From Chrysochromulina tobinii (Eukaryota > Haptophyta > Prymnesiales > Chrysochromulinaceae): 45,772 bases of DNA. Under the pieces are notes generated by a model. It ran no database searches, was not told where the DNA came from, and was given only the letters and a program-made list of their open reading frames with translations. This document shows positions 43,001 to 45,772 of the stretch, piece by piece (position 1 is the first letter of the stretch; each line of letters starts with the position of its first letter). The stretch is from NCBI GenBank assembly GCA_001275005.1, contig JWZX01003354.1, positions 1-45,772 of the forward strand, in the 5' to 3' direction. The translations under genes were made by a program, and so were the position numbers.

Positions 43001-45772
43001 ATGACGAGCGTGATCCCGTCCACGTATCGCACATCCTCGGCCGCAAGGCGAGGGCGCACAACGGCATTGTAGCCTGAGGGCTGATCGGTGGTGCACTCGA
43101 TCGAACTGAGCACCGACTGCGCCAACGTGTAGTTCGGCGTGCGGTGCCCGGCGCCGTCGGCGCCCCAAGCTTCGGCTTCCCGCCAAGTCGCGCCGATCAA
43201 GCTGAGCACAAGGGTCAGCTCCCCCGCGGTCGCAAGTGCTTGCTCTGTGAGCCCCCCCTGCCCGAGCAGCGTGCCTCCGAGAGAGAGCTGCGGCGCATCC
43301 GAGCTGATCACGAACGAGGCGGCCGGCACCGCGGCCGCAGAGCGCACCGAGGCAAGCGGGAGCGTCACCACTACCGTCTCCGGTTCGGTGAGGTCGTACA
43401 GGTCCATGGGAGGGAGATCGACGCGCAGCTCGGCCTCGCTGACGCGAGAGACGTGCCTCGGCTCGAGCGCCCTGGACGCGACCGCATTCCAGCCTCGTGC
43501 CTCCGAGCCACTCGAAATCATGCTGGCGAGGAGCGAGGCTGTGGCGGCAAGGCCCTCGATGCTGGATAGTCCCACAGCCGCCGCCCACGTGTCGTTGGCC
43601 AAGGTGAGCCGCAAGACGTTGGTGCGCGACTGCATGGCGGCTTCGGTCAGCTCGCTCGATGGCCGTCGAGGCGCGAGCTGCACCGACTCGACTGCGATCG
43701 CGAGCGTGCCTGGGACCGCCGCGATCGAAAAGGCGCCCGCGTTCATGACAGGTGCGCCAAACGAGACGAGCGACGAGTGAATGGTGACGCGCACCAGCTC
43801 CGGGGCGTGGATGTCGTACTTGGGGAGCGGCGGCAAGCCGATGACGACCGCACTCGCATTGACGAGCGTCACGTTGGGCGCAGTCACATCGAGCATCGCG
43901 TTCAGACCGCCCGATTCCGCCTGATCGGAGCGGATGCCGGCGAGCAGGTGCGCGGGGGCATCGTCCGCGGCCCAAAAGTGATGAATCTCTCGGCCGATGG
44001 TCCGATTGATAGCCCATGTGCATCCCGAGAGCACGATGACGAGGTCATTCCCGCCGGACGAGCGCAACGCCTCCTCTGACGCACCCACAAGAGTGCCCTC
44101 AAGGGCTAGAGTGCACGGCACCGGCTCGATACGCAACGGTGGCTCGACGACCTGCACGACGGCCGAGGCGATCGCGGAGGCGGGCAGGACGACGGTCAAC
44201 TCCTCGATCTGGTCGGGCAGATCGTACCGAGCAGCTCCGCCCGCCCGACCGACGATGACCAGGTCGAGGACGGTGTCGTTAACCCTCGTGAAGTTGAGCG
44301 ACGAAAGGTCCGGAAGCACCGTCGCCGTCCATCCCAGCAACGTGGCTGGGGCAGCAAGCAGACCCGAAGTGAGCTCGAGGCAAGCCTGGGGGCTGAGAGG
44401 GTCCACCCAGAGGTCGTCAAAAAGAGTGATGCGCAGCCGCAGCTCGTCGAGCTGGATGGACGTTTCACGAAGCGACGCGCGTCGTGTGAACGAGCCAGAC
44501 AGCACCGCTCGCCCGTTGGTCGCATTGATGGTGATCGTGAGCGGGTTCTCGATTGCAAGCGGAGCGTTGGAGAGCAGCGCAGATGCAGGCAGCGTCACCT
44601 CAAGCGCTTCAGCCGAAGTGACAAAGTATTGCGCCATCTGGGGCAGTGACAGCTCGACGAGCGTGTCAGAGAGCCGAGAGAGGCGCAGATGAGCGAGCTC
44701 ATCCGTCTCCACCTCTGTCATCAGCGCGTTCCAGGCAGTGAACGCCTCAGCCGGCGCTAGTTGCATACCTCCCACGTCATGGTATATGACTGGGGGATGC
44801 GTCCGCAGGGAGGCGAGTAGCTGACGGCTCGGGCAGATGAGATCTCCCTCGAGGCAGTACTTATCGTTCCGGCCAATCGCAGGATGCCATCGCTCGCCAC
44901 TGTAGAGGGCGAGGGCGAGCGAGTATTCGGTCGCCGAGCGCAGCATGGCCCTCGTGAGCAACGAGCCATCGCGGAGAGCAATGCTCGCGTTCCCGGGCTC
45001 TGCGTCGATGCGCAGGCCAGCAGAGCCCGTGACGGCGCCGTGACTGAAGGTGGACGTCAGTGGCTGGCCGGAGACGACCAGCTTGGCTGGGACGACCAGC
45101 GTGAGGGTCTCGGGCGAGTCGATGGCATACCCGGGATGTGCGTCGATGGCAATTCGGACGGTGGTGTCGTTAATACGCGTAACGCGTTCTGGCACGCCGA
45201 GGAGACTCTGACGGATGGTGGCGCTCCAGCCTCGGCGCTCGGCTTGCATGGACGAGAGGGCGCGGAGCAGAGCGACGCGCAGAGGGTCGGTAAGGGTCGC
45301 ATTCTCGTACACGACAAGCTGCAAGTACTCACGCTCGAACACGTGCGCCGGACGGCCGTTGACGGCCGAGCATAGCGAGGGGGGGACCACGGGCGGAGAG
45401 GGCGGTGGCGAGGGCGGCGGCGGCGAAGGTGGCGGCGAGGGCAGTGGAGGCGAGGGCGGCGGCGAAGGCGGCGGCGGCGAGGGCGGTGGAGGGGAGGGCG
45501 GCGGTGGCGATGGCGGCGGTGGCTTGGGCGGAGGCTTGGGCGGTGGCGAGGGTGGTGGTGGCGAGGGTGGTGGTGAAGGTGGTGGTGGTAAGGGTGGTGG
45601 CGAGGGTGGAGGAGGCGACGGCGGTGGTGGTGAGGGTGGCGGCGACGGCGGCGGGGATGGAGGTGGTGGCGAGGGTGGCGGCGAGGGCGGAGGCGAGGGT
45701 GGTGGTATAGGAGGAGGCAAGGGGGCCTTGTCTGGTAACCAAGGGGGAGGCAAGGGTGGTGGCGACGGTGGG
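3577..45772 (-). CDS. Giant repeat-bearing cell-surface protein, at least 14,036 residues (5' partial)
   Basis: The coding path is 45772-39410, an intron 39409-39328, then 39327-3577. One extra base must be skipped at about 24419-24421 and one at about 7591, and the TGA stop is at 3577-3579. The total is 14,037 codons including the stop plus one base of a split codon at the edge. The frame is open to the right edge, so the N-terminus and signal peptide are not seen. From N to C: a Pro/Ser-Pro stalk, about 88 copies of a ~148-residue beta-rich repeat, a Cys-containing C-terminal region, acidic low-complexity sequence and a hydrophobic tail. N-X-S/T sites are frequent and Cys is rare in the repeats, as expected of a secreted glycoprotein. 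I do not recognise the repeat as a named family. A giant GPI-linked or membrane-anchored fibre for adhesion or cell covering is inference. If the two frame breaks are real, the locus could be a decaying gene. Confidence 0.85.
3580..3669 (-). other. Hydrophobic C-terminal tail, probable GPI-attachment signal
   Basis: The last 30 residues are a small-residue stretch (GSGSAC) followed by about 20 hydrophobic residues (LLPVALALTAAIIVAW, then GGVAAA), ending with no charged cytoplasmic tail. Known GPI signals have this form, with the attachment residue just before the hydrophobic run. A tail-less single transmembrane anchor is the alternative. Confidence 0.6.
4909..5016 (-). repeat. Imperfect ~39-bp tandem repeat (Ala-Asp-Tyr/His-Pro-Thr-Ser)
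   Basis: About three imperfect units encode AHYPASAANRR-, ANYPTSSA- and NHPTSSDD-like stretches separated by alternating Ala and Asp. They abut the 12-bp minisatellite and form part of one flexible acidic linker before the Cys-rich C-terminal half. Confidence 0.6.
5029..5124 (-). repeat. 12-bp minisatellite, eight units, encoding (Asp-Leu-Gly-Gly)n
   Basis: On the + strand the unit is gagatcgcctcc. Seven perfect copies run from 5029 to 5112, and one copy with a single change is at 5113-5124. The minus strand reads GDLGGDLGG and so on, in frame. Perfect units imply recent slippage or active length change. The sequence is not CRISPR-like: it has no spacers and lies within a coding frame. Confidence 0.92.
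5283..5396 (-). repeat. Pro-rich tract in the C-terminal region
   Basis: The segment encodes LLPPTPPLPPLLPPPPPPP-type sequence ending in PPPARRR, followed by a Glu/Arg-rich charged stretch. It is the last Pro-rich spacer of the protein. The Arg cluster could be a processing site, but nothing else supports that. Confidence 0.7.
7318..7406 (-). repeat. Pro-rich insert within a repeat
   Basis: The insert encodes APPSAPPLPPRPVG and then PPPPPSVPP. It lies between the GL-strand and the G-W strand of one repeat, the same loop that carries Pro tracts in two other repeats. Confidence 0.75.
7591..7591 (-). other. Frame break 2 (one extra base) in the giant gene
   Basis: Upstream frame ...AIVIGT and downstream frame SLQGVDENIMRD join into a normal repeat if one base is skipped in ATCGGCACG-C-TCGCTG. 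Both frames overlap from 7508 to 7611. No GT-AG intron is needed, because no repeat residues are missing. The cause could be a sequencing or assembly error, a real mutation, or +1 frameshifting. Confidence 0.75.
8377..8415 (-). repeat. Short Pro tract within a repeat
   Basis: A (GGC)n run on the + strand encodes PPPPPPPLPPAF just after the GWN..VQPALR strand. The number of GGC units is likely to vary between alleles. Confidence 0.7.
8679..8778 (-). repeat. Pro-rich insert with FVENVFL core
   Basis: Two Pro runs (PSPPPPLPPP and SPPPSSPPAMPPAP) flank FVENVFL. They fall between the LxGSL strand and the L-x-I-x-L strand before the G/N-D-x-[WY] motif, the second recurrent loop for Pro tracts. Confidence 0.75.
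12945..13600 (-). other. About 215-residue glycosylation-rich insert inside one repeat
   Basis: Between GDDWDPSLLQ and KLLAGIVSARLEEHGW, normally about 10-20 residues apart, lies a long unique insert. Its N-terminal part has seven N-X-S/T sites within about 55 residues plus Cys pairs. Its middle is Glu/Arg/Leu-rich and probably helical. It ends in an 11-Pro tract and one more sequon. The frame is open throughout and splice-like ends are not obvious. An unrecognised in-frame intron is possible but less likely, given the sequon density. Confidence 0.6.
13003..13053 (-). repeat. Poly-Pro tract from a GGC run
   Basis: The + strand has an almost pure GGC run of about 11 units. The protein reads SPPAS and then eleven Pro followed by LANADSN. 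It sits at the C-terminal end of the long glycosylation-rich insert. Confidence 0.8.
17356..17455 (-). repeat. Pro-rich insert within a repeat
   Basis: YLPYPPPPPPPPLTPPLMPP and then APLPPSSPPSKYLP lie between the alpha/GL segment and the LRPAM strand of one repeat. This is the same loop as the tracts at 7318 and 23221. Confidence 0.75.
23221..23275 (-). repeat. Pro-rich insert within a repeat
   Basis: The segment encodes YLPPWPNPQAPPPPPSG directly before LRCERQQERGW. It occupies the loop between the GLQ strand and the G-W strand. A Cys follows the tract, as in the 7318 insert (PPVCIKGGW). Confidence 0.75.
24419..24421 (-). other. Frame break 1 (one extra C) in the giant gene
   Basis: The minus strand reads GTC ACC ATC ACC C ATC CCG CCC. 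Leaving out one C of the CCC run restores TVTITIPPAPAYSVTRPETI, exactly the repeat consensus. The two open frames overlap from 24219 to 24394, and no residues are missing, so an intron is not needed. An indel in a short C run favours a sequencing or assembly error, but a real lesion or +1 frameshifting cannot be ruled out. Confidence 0.8.
25554..25955 (-). repeat. 402-bp near-identical block, copy A
   Basis: Compared base by base with 32823-33224, this block differs at one position (25881 C versus 33150 T). It encodes 134 residues, slightly less than one repeat period. The 7269-bp offset is a multiple of three, so both copies are in the same frame. Sequence on either side drops at once to the usual low similarity between repeats. 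Confidence 0.95.
32823..33224 (-). repeat. 402-bp near-identical block, copy B
   Basis: This is the partner of 25554-25955. The block begins in the APETI...VPPAAT strand and ends in the RLPADAVRS strand of the neighbouring period. The flanking protein is only loosely alike (IEWPFGALQQYNP here, IHWPAGSFSAYNP in copy A), so the identity has sharp edges. Confidence 0.95.
33440..33790 (-). other. Divergent repeat with a Cys-rich loop
   Basis: After the strand VHVSAP the expected AVxSG segment is replaced by a loop with CNALLCDECPC and later CMMGVC, then a longer helical-looking stretch containing WWTHRIAW. Six Cys in about 50 residues stands out against the nearly Cys-free array and suggests local disulfides or a distinct binding site. 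Confidence 0.6.
39328..39409 (-). other. 82-nt GT-AG intron of the giant gene
   Basis: The minus strand reads GATCG|GTTCGTCCGC ... CCCCTCTTCAG|GTTCGTGCGCC. Splicing gives LEGDRFVRHLNLAEG, continuing the repeat into RELLSGLRAVP. The intron holds three CTGATTG copies (+ strand caatcag at 39341, 39362 and 39372), candidate branch sites, and a short pyrimidine tract. Unspliced reading leaves the repeat pattern at once and stops near 39109. The first 20 bases of the intron resemble the first 20 bases of the next exon (17 of 20). Confidence 0.85.
39871..40352 (-). repeat. Long Pro-rich spacer (about 160 residues)
   Basis: The spacer is mostly Pro with Ser, Arg and Tyr (SPPPP, PPRPPPEPPP, YPPKPPPRPPP). 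It interrupts one repeat between the LLFDTREERFQ strand and the VNITLFGD strand. The Ser-Pro-Pro motifs are typical of hydroxyproline-rich algal wall and surface proteins, where they carry O-linked sugars and form stiff rods. Confidence 0.85.
45376..45772 (-). repeat. N-terminal (Ser-Pro-Pro-Pro) stalk, running off the window
   Basis: About 130 residues of SPPPSPPP and PPPPSPPP type, open to the right edge and joining the first repeat through VVPPSLCSAVNG. The TTG at 45751-45753 is not a start: in-frame Pro codons continue upstream to the edge. On the + strand it forms an unbroken G-rich tract. Confidence 0.88.

Larger units (their letters stand above)
6040..45330 (-). repeat. Array of about 88 divergent ~148-residue protein repeats
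   Basis: A hand count of the P-E-T-[IL]-like strand gives about 13 copies in 45330-39410, 34 in 39327-24425, 38 in 24418-7592 and 3 plus one degenerate copy in 7590-6040. In order, one period shows GDxWxxxVG, ALLxGLxSxQNE, GWNxVVRPxL, RxxDxTxVxITLP, PxYDIxAPETIxVxVP, AVxSxxxI, then PxxGxAxLSGSLL and an E-x-x-[LI] strand. Alternating hydrophobic residues suggest a beta-sandwich. Most copies differ widely in sequence, so the array is old, apart from one recently copied block. Known giant adhesins use similar beta-sandwich arrays, but homology to them is not shown. Confidence 0.88.

Noticed and set aside
39109-45753. Four separate large minus-strand genes (ending near 39109, 24219, 7508 and 3577)
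   Set aside because: The repeat pattern runs unbroken across each overlap after one intron or a one-base correction. The out-of-frame ends carry no repeat sequence, and no promoter or start fits the internal positions.
45751-45753. TTG as start codon of the giant gene
   Set aside because: The Pro-rich frame stays open upstream to the window edge, and TTG is not a normal eukaryotic start.

Overview
The window looks like nuclear DNA of a GC-rich unicellular alga. The evidence is spliceosomal GT-AG introns (82-103 nt), long Ser-Pro-Pro-Pro (hydroxyproline-type) tracts, a PHD-family chromatin protein, and no bacterial operon or ribosome-binding signals. A haptophyte is my first guess and a pelagophyte or other GC-rich alga the second; this rests on sequence style, not on a marker gene.

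Only two genes are present. They converge on a short spacer, and each 5' end lies beyond a window edge. Left (1-3188, + strand): three exons encode the last 996 residues of a chromatin regulator. In order it has a Gly/Ser-rich linker, a Cys/His motif with EsV-1-7 spacing, further Cys pairs, a Tudor-like segment, a PHD-zinc knuckle-PHD (PZP) histone-reader module, and a C-terminal cytosine-C5 methyltransferase domain. Several signature methyltransferase motifs are altered (the PCQ position reads CCK), although the catalytic-position Cys is kept. Bases 3189-3576 are the shared 3' spacer.

Right (3577-45772, - strand): one enormous gene fills the remaining 42 kb. The reconstructed product has at least 14,036 residues (roughly 1.5 MDa) and its N-terminus is off the window. 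From N to C it has a (Ser)Pro-rich stalk, about 88 divergent copies of a ~148-residue beta-strand-rich repeat, a Cys-containing C-terminal region with PPC-like segments, an acidic Gly-Asp-Leu minisatellite, and a hydrophobic tail that looks like a GPI-attachment signal. Joining the open segments needs one 82-nt intron and two single-base corrections (near 24420 and 7591). The total length is then a whole number of codons, and the repeat pattern runs cleanly through all three joins. The best reading is a giant, glycosylated, cell-surface fibrous protein; adhesion, cell covering or self/non-self roles are inference only.

The points most worth following up are the giant repeat family itself, a 402-bp block present twice with one mismatch 7.3 kb apart (recent copying or gene conversion), Pro-rich tracts placed repeatedly at two loops of the repeat, the intron whose 5' end copies the start of the next exon, and the PZP-methyltransferase fusion.
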